Source: Lachnospiraceae bacterium (GTDB lineage Bacteria; Bacillota; Clostridia; Lachnospirales; Lachnospiraceae). From it: a stretch of DNA of 64,000 nucleotides. The notes beneath the pieces were generated by a model that saw only the letters and a list, made by a program, of their open reading frames with translations, was not told where the DNA came from and made no database searches. This document shows, piece after piece, positions 32,124 to 40,819 of this stretch (within the stretch, counting starts at the first letter, position 1; each line of letters opens with the position of its first letter). Made by a program: the position numbers and the translations under genes. The DNA is taken from positions 19,019 to 83,018 of the forward strand of contig SVFT01000012.1 in the NCBI GenBank assembly GCA_015056735.1, written 5' to 3'.

Positions 32124-32297
32124 TTCCATTAAGTCGTCTATATTCATTCCGTGAACCATTGCAGCTTCTTCAAGCGATTCTGCCTGAGCGGACGGACATC
32201 CGAGGCAGTGCATACCGGCTTCCATCAGAACGGGTGCGACGTCCGGATTGGTACGAAGAATCTCTCCGATCGTCATGTCTTTTGTTACAGCAGCCAT
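32106..32297 (-). CDS. DUF1858 domain protein
   Basis: A 63-residue cytoplasmic protein covers the whole DUF1858 family: [20 protein letters not shown] followed by [19 protein letters not shown] and ending in a helix. The CLGC pair is conserved in this family, which often occurs next to hybrid-cluster, redox or glycyl-radical metabolism genes. The biochemical role is unknown. It has its own good promoter and diverges from the pyruvate formate-lyase locus. Confidence 0.85.
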   Translation of the reverse strand: MAAVTKDMTIGEILRTNPDVAPVLMEAGMHCLGCPSAQAESLEEAAMVHGMNIDDLMEKIAAL

Positions 32298-32328
32298 TTT
32301 CGTTCCTCCTTATTCATACTGTTTTCTC

Positions 32329-32357
32329 ATTATATGTTATTTCATTTTGGGGTGCAA
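32329..32357 (-). promoter_or_regulatory. Promoter of the DUF1858 gene
   Basis: On the minus strand TTGCAC (32357-32352), 17 bp, then a perfect TATAAT (32334-32329). An AAGGAGG ribosome site follows before the ATG at 32297. Confidence 0.72.
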
Positions 32358-32424
32358 TATTTTAACAGTTGTTTTATGGCGATTTTATACTATTTTTATC
32401 CGTGTTTTTTTTCATATACACGGA

Positions 32425-32454
32425 TTGACGTTCTGTGTTTCCTACTATTATAAT
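32425..32454 (+). promoter_or_regulatory. Promoter of the split pyruvate formate-lyase operon
   Basis: TTGACG (32425-32430), 18 bp, then a perfect TATAAT (32449-32454). Transcription should start near 32461, giving a leader of about 85 bases before the pfl ATG at 32548. Confidence 0.75.
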
Positions 32455-32459
32455 TAGTC

Positions 32460-32477
32460 TTGACACAAGATTAACAA
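32460..32477 (+). promoter_or_regulatory. Possible Rex operator at the pfl transcription start
   Basis: TTGACACAAGATTAACAA resembles the clostridial Rex operator TTGTTAA-N4-TTAACAA. The right half is perfect and the left half matches at four of seven positions. It overlaps the predicted transcription start. Rex senses the NADH/NAD ratio and represses fermentation genes, so the location makes sense; binding is inferred. Confidence 0.4.
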
Positions 32478-32547
32478 TGTATTGGTAGGTCGCATTGCGA
32501 TCGTGTATCACATTCATTAATCTAATTTTTAAAGGAGGCTATTTCAT

Positions 32548-34608
32548 ATGAGACCCGAATGGAAAAACAACAGACCTGAATGGGACGGATTTACTTTCAA
32601 CAAATGGGATGCTGAAGTAGATGTTCGTGATTTCATCCAGAAGAACTACACTCCGTACGACGGAGACGAGTCCTTCCTGGCAGGACCCACTCAGAACACA
32701 AAAGACCTTTGGAAGATGGTACTTGACCTTCAGAAGAAGGAACGTGAGAACGGCGGCGTTTTAGATATGGATACCAAGGTTGTATCTACGATCACATCTC
32801 ACGGCCCCGGCTACCTTGACAAGAGCAAGGAGACGATCGTAGGTTTCCAGACAGATAAGCCTTTCAAGCGTTCTCTGCAGCCTTACGGCGGTATCAGAAT
32901 GGCAGAAAAAGCTTGCTCCGATAACGGCTACGAAGTTGATCCCGAGATCAGCGAGTTCTTCTCCACACACAGAAAGACACATAACGCAGGTGTATTCGAT
33001 GCTTACAATGCAGAGATGAGAGCTTGCCGTACAGCACACATCATCACAGGTCTTCCGGATGCTTACGGTCGTGGCCGTATCATCGGTGACTACAGACGTG
33101 TCGCTCTTTACGGTATCGATATCCTGATCCAAGACAAGGAAGATCAGAAGAATTCCACAGGTCGTGTTATGACAGACGATGTGATCCGTCTTCGTGAAGA
33201 GCTCTCCGAGCAGATCACAGCTCTGAAGATGATGAAAGAGATGGCTGCTTCTTACGGATTCGATATCAGCAAACCGGCTAAGAACGTTAAAGAAGCTATC
33301 CAGTGGACATACTTCGGTTACCTTTGCTCCGTTAAAGAGCAGAACGGTGCTGCAATGTCCCTCGGACGTACATCCACATTCCTTGATGTATACGCACAGA
33401 GAGACCTGAAAGCAGGCACATTCACAGAAGAAGAGATCCAGGAATTCGTTGATCACTTCATCATGAAACTGCGCTGCGTTAAATTCGCTCGTACACCTGA
33501 ATACAATCAGATCTTCGCAGGCGATCCGGTATGGGTTACAGAGTCCCTCGGCGGTGTAGGCGTTGACGGTCGTCACATGGTTACAAAGATGAGCTTCCGT
33601 TTCCTGCACACACTTGAGAACCTCGGCGCTGCTCCGGAGCCCAACCTGACAGTTCTCTGGTCCACAAGACTTCCTGAGAACTGGAAGAGATACTGCGCTA
33701 AGATCTCCATCACAACATCTTCCATCCAGTATGAGAACGATGACCTGATGAGAGTAACACACGGCGATGACTACGGTATCGCTTGCTGCGTATCCTCTAT
33801 GAGAATCGGTAAAGAGATGCAGTTCTTCGGCGCTCGTGCAAACCTTGCTAAGTGCCTCCTGTACGCTCTGAACGGTGGTATCGACGAAGTTACCAAGAAA
33901 CAGGTTGGTCCTAAGTATCGTCCTGTTACCGGCGACGTTCTTGATTACGATGATGTAATGGATAAGTTCATGGATATGATGGAGTGGCAGGCAGATGTAT
34001 ATGTAAATACGCTGAACATCATCCACTACATGCATGATAAGTACTGCTATGAGAGAGCAGAAATGGCTCTTCATGACAGAGACGTAAGACGTTACTTCGC
34101 AACAGGTGTTGCAGGTCTTTCCATCGTGGCTGACTCCCTTTCCGCTATCAAATATGCGAAAGTTGAAGTTATTCGTGACGAAGACGGCATCATCGTTGAC
34201 TTCAAGACAACAGGCGACTTCCCGAAATACGGTAACGACGATGACCGCGTTGACCTGATCGCTAAGGATATCGTTCATAAATTCATGACAGCTGTCAGAA
34301 GACATCACACCTACAGAGACGGCTTCCCGACAACGTCTATCCTGACAATTACTTCTAACGTAACATACGGTAAAGCAACAGGTAACACACCTGACGGACG
34401 TAGAAAAGGCCAGCCTTTCGCTCCCGGTGCTAACCCGATGCACGGTCGTGATACCCACGGTGCTGTTGCATCTCTGTCTTCCGTATCCAAGCTTCCGTTC
34501 AATGATGCACAGGATGGTATCTCCAATACCTTCACCATCATTCCGGGTGCTCTCGGCAAAGAAGACAAAGTATTTGCAGGCGACATCAATATCGATCTGA
34601 ACAAATAA
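32548..34608 (+). CDS. pflB: Pyruvate formate-lyase core subunit lacking the glycyl-radical domain
   Basis: The enzyme cleaves pyruvate with CoA to acetyl-CoA and formate under anaerobic conditions. The 686 residues align with the body of PFL, including [42 protein letters not shown] and the active-site pair Cys413-Cys414 in GIACCVSSM. It stops after [20 protein letters not shown], where typical 740-760 residue enzymes continue into the C-terminal glycyl-radical loop. That loop is encoded separately 253 bp downstream. All three cistrons have their own ribosome site, so this is not a simple frameshift. Codon use looks strongly biased toward a few preferred codons, as expected for very high expression. 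Confidence 0.95.
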   Translation: MRPEWKNNRPEWDGFTFNKWDAEVDVRDFIQKNYTPYDGDESFLAGPTQNTKDLWKMVLDLQKKERENGGVLDMDTKVVSTITSHGPGYLDKSKETIVGFQTDKPFKRSLQPYGGIRMAEKACSDNGYEVDPEISEFFSTHRKTHNAGVFDAYNAEMRACRTAHIITGLPDAYGRGRIIGDYRRVALYGIDILIQDKEDQKNSTGRVMTDDVIRLREELSEQITALKMMKEMAASYGFDISKPAKNVKEAIQWTYFGYLCSVKEQNGAAMSLGRTSTFLDVYAQRDLKAGTFTEEEIQEFVDHFIMKLRCVKFARTPEYNQIFAGDPVWVTESLGGVGVDGRHMVTKMSFRFLHTLENLGAAPEPNLTVLWSTRLPENWKRYCAKISITTSSIQYENDDLMRVTHGDDYGIACCVSSMRIGKEMQFFGARANLAKCLLYALNGGIDEVTKKQVGPKYRPVTGDVLDYDDVMDKFMDMMEWQADVYVNTLNIIHYMHDKYCYERAEMALHDRDVRRYFATGVAGLSIVADSLSAIKYAKVEVIRDEDGIIVDFKTTGDFPKYGNDDDRVDLIAKDIVHKFMTAVRRHHTYRDGFPTTSILTITSNVTYGKATGNTPDGRRKGQPFAPGANPMHGRDTHGAVASLSSVSKLPFNDAQDGISNTFTIIPGALGKEDKVFAGDINIDLNK

Positions 34609-34641
34609 GTGTGCCTTTGACACTGCAGGAAAGGAGATTCC

Positions 34642-34842
34642 ATGGATAACAAAAAGATTGACGATCTGATTCAGATGCTTGACTCCGGAATGGCTATGGG
34701 TGTGGGACATGTCAATGTTGACACCGACGATCAGTCCACCGAAGCCAAAACCGTTCAAACAATGGGATGTACCGATTGCTCTCGCACGCCTCTCGCGTGC
34801 AGTGTTCCGACCCTGCATGATGGGCTTGATGATTTTCACTGA
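34642..34842 (+). CDS. 66-residue protein with three cysteines between the two pfl parts
   Basis: The product has no recognised name. Residues 6-27 (IDDLIQMLDSGMAMGVGHVNVD) resemble the start of the glycyl-radical subunit encoded next ([22 protein letters not shown]): same spacing of the LD pair and of the G-H-x-N-V. The remainder is different, with Cys43, Cys46 and Cys53 (MGCTDCSRTPLAC) and an acidic end. It lacks the RVSGY glycyl-radical loop. It has a strong AAAGGAG ribosome site and small gaps to both neighbours. It may be a diverged duplicate that binds the core in place of the radical domain, or a metal-binding chaperone; both are guesses. Confidence 0.75.
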   Translation: MDNKKIDDLIQMLDSGMAMGVGHVNVDTDDQSTEAKTVQTMGCTDCSRTPLACSVPTLHDGLDDFH

Positions 34843-34860
34843 TTTAAGGAGGAAACAGCT

Positions 34861-35103
34861 ATGACAGCAAATACAGCTCAGGTTGATAACCTGGTATCTT
34901 TACTTGATGGCTATGCAACAAAAGGCGGTCATCACCTTAACGTAAATGTTCTCAACAGAGAAACTTTACTGGATGCTCAGAAGCACCCGGAGAATTATCC
35001 GCAGTTAACGATCCGTGTTTCCGGATATGCGGTTAACTTCATCAAATTAACTCCTGAACAGCAGGCAGATGTTATCTCCCGTACATTCCACGAGAGCATC
35101 TAA
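34861..35103 (+). CDS. Free glycyl-radical subunit of pyruvate formate-lyase
   Basis: The 80-residue protein equals the C-terminal domain of ordinary [46 protein letters not shown] and the end [13 protein letters not shown]. Gly55 in RVSGYAVNF is the residue that would carry the radical. It is similar to the spare-part protein GrcA/YfiD of E. coli, but here the core enzyme has no radical domain of its own, so this subunit is probably obligatory. It has an AAGGAGG ribosome site 18 bp after the 66-residue gene. A strong hairpin follows. Confidence 0.93.
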   Translation: MTANTAQVDNLVSLLDGYATKGGHHLNVNVLNRETLLDAQKHPENYPQLTIRVSGYAVNFIKLTPEQQADVISRTFHESI

Positions 35104-35124
35104 TTTCAGGTACGATTCAAACAC

Positions 35125-35156
35125 AAAAGCCTCTGGGAGTTTCCCGGAGGCTTTTT
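35125..35156 (+). terminator. Terminator or attenuator between the glycyl-radical subunit gene and pflA
   Basis: GCCTC-T-GGG (35129-35137) pairs with CCC-G-GAGGC (35143-35151), flanked by AAAA and TTTTT. The pflA ribosome site begins a few bases later with no room for a promoter, so pflA expression should depend on read-through. Confidence 0.82.
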
Positions 35157-35172
35157 GAACGGAGGAACGGCT

Positions 35173-35919
35173 ATGGACGGACAGATTCATTCCTTGGAAT
35201 CATTTGGTACGGTTGACGGTCCCGGCACGCGATATGTCGTATTTGTAAAGGGATGTCCGATGCGATGCGCCTACTGCCATAATCCGGATACCTGGGATAT
35301 GGCAGGTGCAACACCAACAAAGGCTTCCTACATTATCGAACAGTATGAGCGCAACGCACCGTTTTATAAAAACGGCGGCATCACGGTTACGGGTGGTGAA
35401 CCGCTCATGCAGATCGACTTCCTGTTGGAGCTCTTTACGCTTGCAAAAGAAAAAAACATCCATACCTGCATCGATACATCCGGAATCTGCTTTGATCCGG
35501 ACAATGCATCCTGGATGGAGACACTCGATAAAGTTCTCGCTCTGACAGATCTTGTCATGCTCGATATCAAGCATATCGACCCCGAAAAGCACAAAGAGCT
35601 TACAGGGCAGCCCAATGATAAGATTCTGGCATTTGCCAAGTATCTGTCTGGGAAAAATATCGATACATGGATCCGTCACGTGGTGGTTCCCGGTATCACG
35701 GACGATGATACATATCTTTATAAACTCGGTTACTTCATTGGCGGCTTATCATCTCTCAAAGCACTTGATGTGCTTCCTTACCATACGATGGGTGAATCCA
35801 AGTATGAAAAGCTCGGTATTCCCTACCGTCTGAAAGGTGTACCGCCCATGGACAAAGACAAACTGATCGAGAAGAAACAGGTCATCCTGGACGGTATCAA
35901 AGCCCGTAGAGCAGAATAG
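35173..35919 (+). CDS. pflA: Pyruvate formate-lyase activating enzyme
   Basis: This radical SAM enzyme installs the glycyl radical on PFL. The 248 residues have the cluster motif CPMRCAYC (Cys28, Cys32, Cys35), the GGEP motif (VTGGEPLMQ) and the C-terminal PYHTMGESKYEKLG typical of PflA. The ATG at 35173 follows GGAGGA; an in-frame ATG six codons earlier lies inside the terminator tail and is rejected. Its substrate here must be the free 80-residue subunit, alone or docked on the core. Confidence 0.95.
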   Translation: MDGQIHSLESFGTVDGPGTRYVVFVKGCPMRCAYCHNPDTWDMAGATPTKASYIIEQYERNAPFYKNGGITVTGGEPLMQIDFLLELFTLAKEKNIHTCIDTSGICFDPDNASWMETLDKVLALTDLVMLDIKHIDPEKHKELTGQPNDKILAFAKYLSGKNIDTWIRHVVVPGITDDDTYLYKLGYFIGGLSSLKALDVLPYHTMGESKYEKLGIPYRLKGVPPMDKDKLIEKKQVILDGIKARRAE

Positions 35920-35926
35920 CCCTTAA

Positions 35927-35965
35927 TGAGAATTATTTATAAATGCTTAATGAAAATGATTCTTG
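35927..35965 (+). promoter_or_regulatory. Two Fur-box-like repeats upstream of the ferredoxin gene
   Basis: TGAGAATTATTTATA (35927-35941) and TGAAAATGATTCTTG (35951-35965) share TGAxAATxATT and resemble the 7-1-7 Fur pattern TGATAATNATTATCA at about ten of fourteen positions each. The second overlaps the -35 of the ferredoxin promoter. Iron control is an inference. Confidence 0.3.
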
Positions 35966-35991
35966 TTCATCATTACTATTCGTGTTATACT
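35963..35991 (+). promoter_or_regulatory. Promoter of the ferredoxin gene
   Basis: TTGTTC (35963-35968), 17 bp, then TATACT (35986-35991), with TG one base before the -10. The ATG follows at 36051 after AGAAGGAGGAA. Confidence 0.7.
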
Positions 35992-36050
35992 AATAATTAC
36001 AATTTGACAAATTTATATCAATCATTTTTTCACAGAAGGAGGAACATACA

Positions 36051-36221
36051 ATGGCATTCGTTATCAACGATGGTTGTGTAAGCTGTGGTGCATGCGAGGG
36101 ACAGTGCCCTGTAGGTGCTATCAGCATGGGTGACGGCAAGTTCGAGATCGATGCAGATAAGTGCATCAACTGCGGTTCTTGCGCAGGCGCTTGCCCGACA
36201 GGCTCTATCAGCCAGGATTAA
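36051..36221 (+). CDS. 2[4Fe-4S] ferredoxin
   Basis: This is a 56-residue electron carrier of the clostridial type. It has two CxxCxxCxxxCP motifs: CVSCGACEGQCP near residue 9 and CINCGSCAGACP near residue 38. It supplies low-potential electrons to hydrogenases, radical enzymes or pyruvate oxidation. The start has a strong AGGAGG and its own extended -10 promoter, and a terminator follows at once, so it is monocistronic. Codon use suggests high expression. Confidence 0.96.
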   Translation: MAFVINDGCVSCGACEGQCPVGAISMGDGKFEIDADKCINCGSCAGACPTGSISQD

Positions 36222-36230
36222 TCAAAATAG

Positions 36231-36259
36231 AAAAAGAGTCGCGCTTGCGGCTCTTTTTT
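36231..36259 (+). terminator. Terminator of the ferredoxin gene
   Basis: AAAAAGAG-T-CGC pairs with GCG-G-CTCTTTTTT around GCTT. Confidence 0.88.
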
Positions 36260-36307
36260 ATTGTCACAAATCATTTCATCTATCGATCTGCGAATTTCTT
36301 TCAAAAT

Positions 36308-36829
36308 CTACTTCACTACGATCTGGCAGCTCTTCATCACATCAAGCGCCTCTTCATGGAGCTTAGGTGTCACACCGGCGCAGCAGGCACTGTCAACCGT
36401 GATATCGGATTCATAAAAGGCTGCCTTGAGCATTAATGCGTTACTGATCACGCAGATATCCGTACAGAAGCCGATCAGTTCGATCGCAATATCTTCTCCC
36501 GCATACCGCTTCTTAATCGTGTTAACAAGCTCCTCAGAGCCGAATGTCGGCTTGTCGATGATCGTTGCATCACCGAGCGCTGCCTTGACCCTGCCATTGA
36601 TCTCCCATCCGTTTGTTCCCTTCACGCAGTGTACAACAGGAAGGAAACGTCCTTCCCTCGTCTCGGAATAATTTGTTTCATGCGTATCGCGTGTCGCAAA
36701 GACATCTTCACGCGGATAGGTCTCGATCTTCTTTACGACCGCGTCGACTGCCGCTGCCGCTTCTTTGGTCCCAAGCGCCGCATCGATAAAGTCGTTCTGG
36801 CAATCGATCACTACCAATACCTTTTTCAT
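36308..36829 (-). CDS. Isochorismatase/nicotinamidase family cysteine hydrolase
   Basis: A 173-residue enzyme of the cysteine hydrolase fold. The catalytic Asp is in VVIDCQNDFID, a Lys in DKPTFGS and the nucleophilic Cys in ELIGFCTDICVISNAL, preceded by the usual cis-peptide region. The metal-binding DTHETNY segment near residue 48 favours a nicotinamidase-type (PncA-like) amidase, making nicotinate for NAD recycling, over an isochorismatase. It starts 35 bp after dnaB on the same strand. Confidence 0.85.
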   Translation of the reverse strand: MKKVLVVIDCQNDFIDAALGTKEAAAAVDAVVKKIETYPREDVFATRDTHETNYSETREGRFLPVVHCVKGTNGWEINGRVKAALGDATIIDKPTFGSEELVNTIKKRYAGEDIAIELIGFCTDICVISNALMLKAAFYESDITVDSACCAGVTPKLHEEALDVMKSCQIVVK

Positions 36830-36864
36830 AATAAACCCTCCTCATAAAACAAGATCGGCCACAC

Positions 36865-38211
36865 TTAGCGGTGGCCGTGATCCAGATTTGCAAACTTTGT
36901 AAAATCGGGGAGCCATGCAAGCTCCGTTGTCCCGATCGGGCCGTTTCTTTGCTTCGCAATGATGATCTCGGCAATGCCCTTCTTCTCCGTATCATGATTA
37001 TAGTAATCATCTCGATAGATAAACATGACGACATCGGCATCCTGCTCGATCGCACCGGATTCACGAAGGTCGGAAAGCATAGGCCTGTGATCGGGGCGCT
37101 GCTCCACCTGACGGCTGAGCTGTGACAATGCGAGCACAGGGACACTGAGCTCTCTTGCAAGTGCTTTCAGTCCACGCGAGATATCGGAGATCTCCTGCTG
37201 CCTTGAGTCTGACCGTCCGCTTCCTGTCATGAGCTGTAAGTAGTCGATGATGATCATCTTAAGACCATGCTCCAGTTTAAACTTCCTGCATTTGGAACGA
37301 AGCTCCGAAAGCGAGATGCCCGGCGTATCGTCAATGATCAGGTTCGAATTGCCGATGATCCCGGCGCTTTCGATCAGTTTCTCCCATTCCGAATCCGATA
37401 AGTTACCGGTACGGATATTTCCGGAATTGACCTTGGATTCCATCGCAAAAAGACGATTTACGAGCTGCTCCTTGGACATTTCCAGACTGAAGATCGCAAC
37501 CGGAAGGTTGTTCTTAAATGCGACATATTCGGCGATATTCAGAACAAATGCCGTCTTACCCATGGAAGGTCGCGCCGCGATGAGCACAAGGTCGGATGGC
37601 TGCATACCGGCCGTACGATAATCAAGATCTATAAATCCTGTTGCAATGCCTGTAACAGGCCCTTTGCTCTTGGAAGCCCGTTCGATCTTATCGATCGCAT
37701 TCATGACCACTTCACGGATAGGCACAAAATCGCCCGTATTACGCCTCTGAATAAGCTCAAAAACGCGCTTCTCGGTATCCTCAAGGATCGTCTCCAACGG
37801 TTCTTTGGAAGCGTAACAGTTATTGGCGATGTCCTCGTTCAGACGGATCAGTTTGCGAAGTAAAGACTTCTCCGCCACGATCTTTGCATAATACTTGATA
37901 TTGGCAGATGTGGGTACAGCCGTTACGAGCTCACCAATATACTCTAAACTGCTGGTTTCAGGTGGCACATTTTTCTCACGAAGACGATTCTGCAGCGTGA
38001 CAATATCGATCGGCTGTCCCTCATCATTGAGCTCCACCATCGTATCAAAGACCACACCGTACTGCTTGTTGTAAAAATCTTCCCCGGTGATACTTTCGGA
38101 CGCAACAACGATCGCTTCGCGGTCCATGATCATCGATCCGATCACGGACTGTTCCGCTTCCACACTATGCGGCAATATTCTTTTTAAGATCGCTTCTTCC
38201 ATTTCAGCCAT
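36865..38211 (-). CDS. dnaB: Replicative DNA helicase DnaB
   Basis: DnaB unwinds the replication fork as a hexamer. At 448 residues it has typical length. The N-terminal domain begins LPHSVEAEQSVIGSM, the RecA-like domain has Walker A ARPSMGKTAFVLN near residue 210, and the C-terminal part contains IIDYLQLM, LSQLSRQVEQRPDHRP and the DLRESGAIEQDAD arginine-finger region. It is cotranscribed with rplI and gdpP, as in many Firmicutes. Confidence 0.97.
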   Translation of the reverse strand: MAEMEEAILKRILPHSVEAEQSVIGSMIMDREAIVVASESITGEDFYNKQYGVVFDTMVELNDEGQPIDIVTLQNRLREKNVPPETSSLEYIGELVTAVPTSANIKYYAKIVAEKSLLRKLIRLNEDIANNCYASKEPLETILEDTEKRVFELIQRRNTGDFVPIREVVMNAIDKIERASKSKGPVTGIATGFIDLDYRTAGMQPSDLVLIAARPSMGKTAFVLNIAEYVAFKNNLPVAIFSLEMSKEQLVNRLFAMESKVNSGNIRTGNLSDSEWEKLIESAGIIGNSNLIIDDTPGISLSELRSKCRKFKLEHGLKMIIIDYLQLMTGSGRSDSRQQEISDISRGLKALARELSVPVLALSQLSRQVEQRPDHRPMLSDLRESGAIEQDADVVMFIYRDDYYNHDTEKKGIAEIIIAKQRNGPIGTTELAWLPDFTKFANLDHGHR

Positions 38212-38250
38212 TGTGACGTCCTGTCCTTACATGTTTTCTCTAAAGGATCC

Positions 38251-38697
38251 TTATGCTTCCTTTACGTGCACTTTCAGCGTACCGGTTACCTTCGGGTGGA
38301 TCTTCACACCCACTTCGTATACGCCAAAGTTCTTGATCGCTTCAGGAAGCTGTATCTTCTTCTTGTCAATCTCCATCCCGAACTGCTCTTTTGCGGCAAC
38401 CGCGATCTCTTTAGAAGAAACGGAACCGAAAACGCGCCCGCCTTCACCGGCCTTCATGGTCACTTCTACAGTCTTGGAAGCCATATCTTTGGCAAAAGCC
38501 TGTGCCGCCTCCAGCGTCTCCTGCGCAACTTTTTCATCATTTGCCTTCTGCAGTTTCAGATCGTTCAGATTCTTCCCATTGGCTTCCACGCCGATCTTCT
38601 TGGGAAGAATGTAGTTTCTTGCATAGCCGTCATTGGCCTCGATGATTTCGCCCTTCTTGCCGAGCGCTTTTACATCCTGTAACAGTATTATCTTCAT
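38251..38697 (-). CDS. rplI: 50S ribosomal protein L9
   Basis: L9 binds 23S rRNA domain V and helps reading-frame maintenance. The 148 residues have the family N-terminus MKIILLQDVKALGKKGEI and NDGYARNYILPK, a long connecting helix (45-75) and the C-terminal rRNA-binding domain. The start overlaps the gdpP stop by four bases (ATGA). Confidence 0.97.
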   Translation of the reverse strand: MKIILLQDVKALGKKGEIIEANDGYARNYILPKKIGVEANGKNLNDLKLQKANDEKVAQETLEAAQAFAKDMASKTVEVTMKAGEGGRVFGSVSSKEIAVAAKEQFGMEIDKKKIQLPEAIKNFGVYEVGVKIHPKVTGTLKVHVKEA

Positions 38698-40742
38698 GTC
38701 AATTCACCCTCTTCTATCATTGCATCCAGCGTTTCTTTGATCAGATTCATCGCATCATCGATCGTTACGCCCTCAAGCTGCACGCCGGCCGTATTCATGT
38801 GACCGCCGCCGCCCATACGTTCCATAATGATCTGTACGTTGACCTCGTCGATCGATCGCGCACTGATAAAAATTCGATCCTGATAATCTGTCAAAATGAA
38901 GCTGGCTTTGATGCCCTTAATATTCAATAATTCATTCGCAGCCTGCGCGCCGACGATCGTCGGACTCTGCACGCCCTGCGCTTTGCAGACAGAGATCGCA
39001 TAAACATCGCGATAGATCTGCGCATGGCTGACCGCATCGGCTTTTGCCTTGTACTCTGTAGCATCTTCACGGAAGAGTTTGCGCACGCGCGTAACATCAG
39101 TTCCGTTGCGGCGAAGGTAAGCAGCCGCTTCAAACGTGCGTACACCGGTTTTGGTCATAAAGTTGTTCGTATCGATCATGATACCGGAGTAGAGGCAGTT
39201 GGACTCTTCATTGCGCGGCTTGATGCCATCCTTTACATACTGCAGGATCTCTGTAACCATCTCGCAGGCACTGGATGCATACGGCTCAACGTAAGAAAGC
39301 GTCGCATTCTCAATCGTCTCCGTTCCCTGCCTGTGGTGATCGAGCACCACGATCGACTTACAGGTCCTTAAGAGTTCCGGACACTCTGTGATACTTGGCT
39401 TGTTTACATCCACAACGATCAGAACGCTGTTGGAAGCAGCCGCTTCAACCGCCTGTGCGTTGTTGATGATCATATCCTCTTCATATTCGGGATTGTTCTT
39501 GAGCATATCGATCAGGGGCTTCACGGAAGTCGTCACCTCATTTAATACGATATGCGCTTTACGGTCCAATTCGAGTGCGATACGATAGATCCCGACTGCA
39601 GCGCCAAAGCTGTCGACGTCGGCCATACGATGGCCCATAACGATGACTTTATCCTTAGACGTTATGATCTCGCTCAAAGCATGGGCTTTCACACGCGCCT
39701 TCACACGCGTATTCTTCTCTACCTGCTGGCTCTTGCCACCATAGTAAGTAATGTTATCGGATGTTTTCACAACAGCCTGATCGCCGCCGCGCCCGAGCGC
39801 CAGATCGATCGCTGTTCTGGAAAACTCATAGTTCTGTGCATAAGACAGACCGTCAAGACCGATACCGATACTCAATGTGATCGCCATCTCGTTCCCGATA
39901 TTCACGGTTTTTACATCGTCCAGAAGGTCAAATCTTGATGCAGCCAGCTGCAACACGGATTCTTTTCGGAGAACGATCAGAAACTTATCCTTCTCGATCT
40001 TCTTGGTGATACCGTCAAGCGCAGCAATGTATTTATTAATCTTTCGGTCAACAAGCGCTGTCAGAAGAGAACGGCGTACCTCTTCGACGCTGTCGAGCGC
40101 TTCTTCGTAGTTATCAAGATAGATCATGCCTACCGCAAGCGACTGGTTATCATTCTCTCGAAGCGCAAGTTTAAGTGCAGTATTATCAAAGAAGAATGCG
40201 GCGATCATGTACCCTCTGTAGTCGGGCTCTTCCAGAATGTCGCTGTTAGCCGCCATGTCTCGGAGAGAGACTTTTTTCATATGCATCTCGAATTCGCGAT
40301 CATCAAATGCAACGTCTTCTTTCCATTCATCCGAATCACTTAAAAGCTTCTCTTTTGTGATCGTCGGAAACAGATTGGAGATCGCTTTACGATAACCGCT
40401 CTCCTTGTGAACGAGCGCATTGAATGCATCATTGGACCACATCACCTTGCCGCTCTCATCCATCAGGATATACGGAACTTCCATATCACGAAGGAGTGCT
40501 CTCTGAATCTGTCCGTATTCCGTCGCAAAGCTGATCAACTCATTCATGATGATGGGCTTATTGTAGAAAAGAAGGATCAGTACGACCGCAAAATAGAACA
40601 CCATGGCACCGCTCATCAAAAAAGCAGCCCGGATATCCAAAAAATAGATACCCAGATTCACAAAAGCAAGCAGTATTCCAAGAAACAGGGAAGCCTGCAG
40701 ATATACCCGAAGCCTCCCTTTGATCTTCATTCGTTTTTTCAT
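38694..40742 (-). CDS. gdpP: Cyclic-di-AMP phosphodiesterase GdpP
   Basis: GdpP hydrolyses c-di-AMP and sets osmotic and wall homeostasis. The 682 residues contain two membrane helices (about 15-60), a degenerate PAS region, a modified GGDEF domain (about 170-300) and a DHH/DHHA1 phosphodiesterase (from about 335). The latter has GHRMADVDSFGAAVG, VVLDHHRQGTETI and the C-terminal GGGGHMNTAGVQL. The ATG at 40742 follows AAGAGG and replaces an earlier in-frame ATG without a ribosome site. It is the first gene of gdpP-rplI-dnaB. Confidence 0.95.
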   Translation of the reverse strand: MKKRMKIKGRLRVYLQASLFLGILLAFVNLGIYFLDIRAAFLMSGAMVFYFAVVLILLFYNKPIIMNELISFATEYGQIQRALLRDMEVPYILMDESGKVMWSNDAFNALVHKESGYRKAISNLFPTITKEKLLSDSDEWKEDVAFDDREFEMHMKKVSLRDMAANSDILEEPDYRGYMIAAFFFDNTALKLALRENDNQSLAVGMIYLDNYEEALDSVEEVRRSLLTALVDRKINKYIAALDGITKKIEKDKFLIVLRKESVLQLAASRFDLLDDVKTVNIGNEMAITLSIGIGLDGLSYAQNYEFSRTAIDLALGRGGDQAVVKTSDNITYYGGKSQQVEKNTRVKARVKAHALSEIITSKDKVIVMGHRMADVDSFGAAVGIYRIALELDRKAHIVLNEVTTSVKPLIDMLKNNPEYEEDMIINNAQAVEAAASNSVLIVVDVNKPSITECPELLRTCKSIVVLDHHRQGTETIENATLSYVEPYASSACEMVTEILQYVKDGIKPRNEESNCLYSGIMIDTNNFMTKTGVRTFEAAAYLRRNGTDVTRVRKLFREDATEYKAKADAVSHAQIYRDVYAISVCKAQGVQSPTIVGAQAANELLNIKGIKASFILTDYQDRIFISARSIDEVNVQIIMERMGGGGHMNTAGVQLEGVTIDDAMNLIKETLDAMIEEGELT

Positions 40743-40790
40743 ATCAGCGCCTCTTAAATCAAGCCTTTCAAGCAAATGATATCATGTTTC

Positions 40791-40819
40791 AGTATAGCAT
40801 ATTTCCGCCCCGCTACAAA
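40791..40819 (-). promoter_or_regulatory. Promoter of gdpP-rplI-dnaB
   Basis: On the minus strand TTTGTA (40819-40814), 17 bp, then TATACT (40796-40791), with TG one base upstream of the -10. The -35 lies within the last codons of the GGDEF-EAL gene. Confidence 0.55.

Noticed and set aside
32761..34839. 692-codon open frame on the minus strand opposite the pyruvate formate-lyase gene
   Set aside because: It exactly shadows a highly codon-biased gene, has no ribosome site and no family-like sequence; strong codon bias removes stops from the opposite strand.
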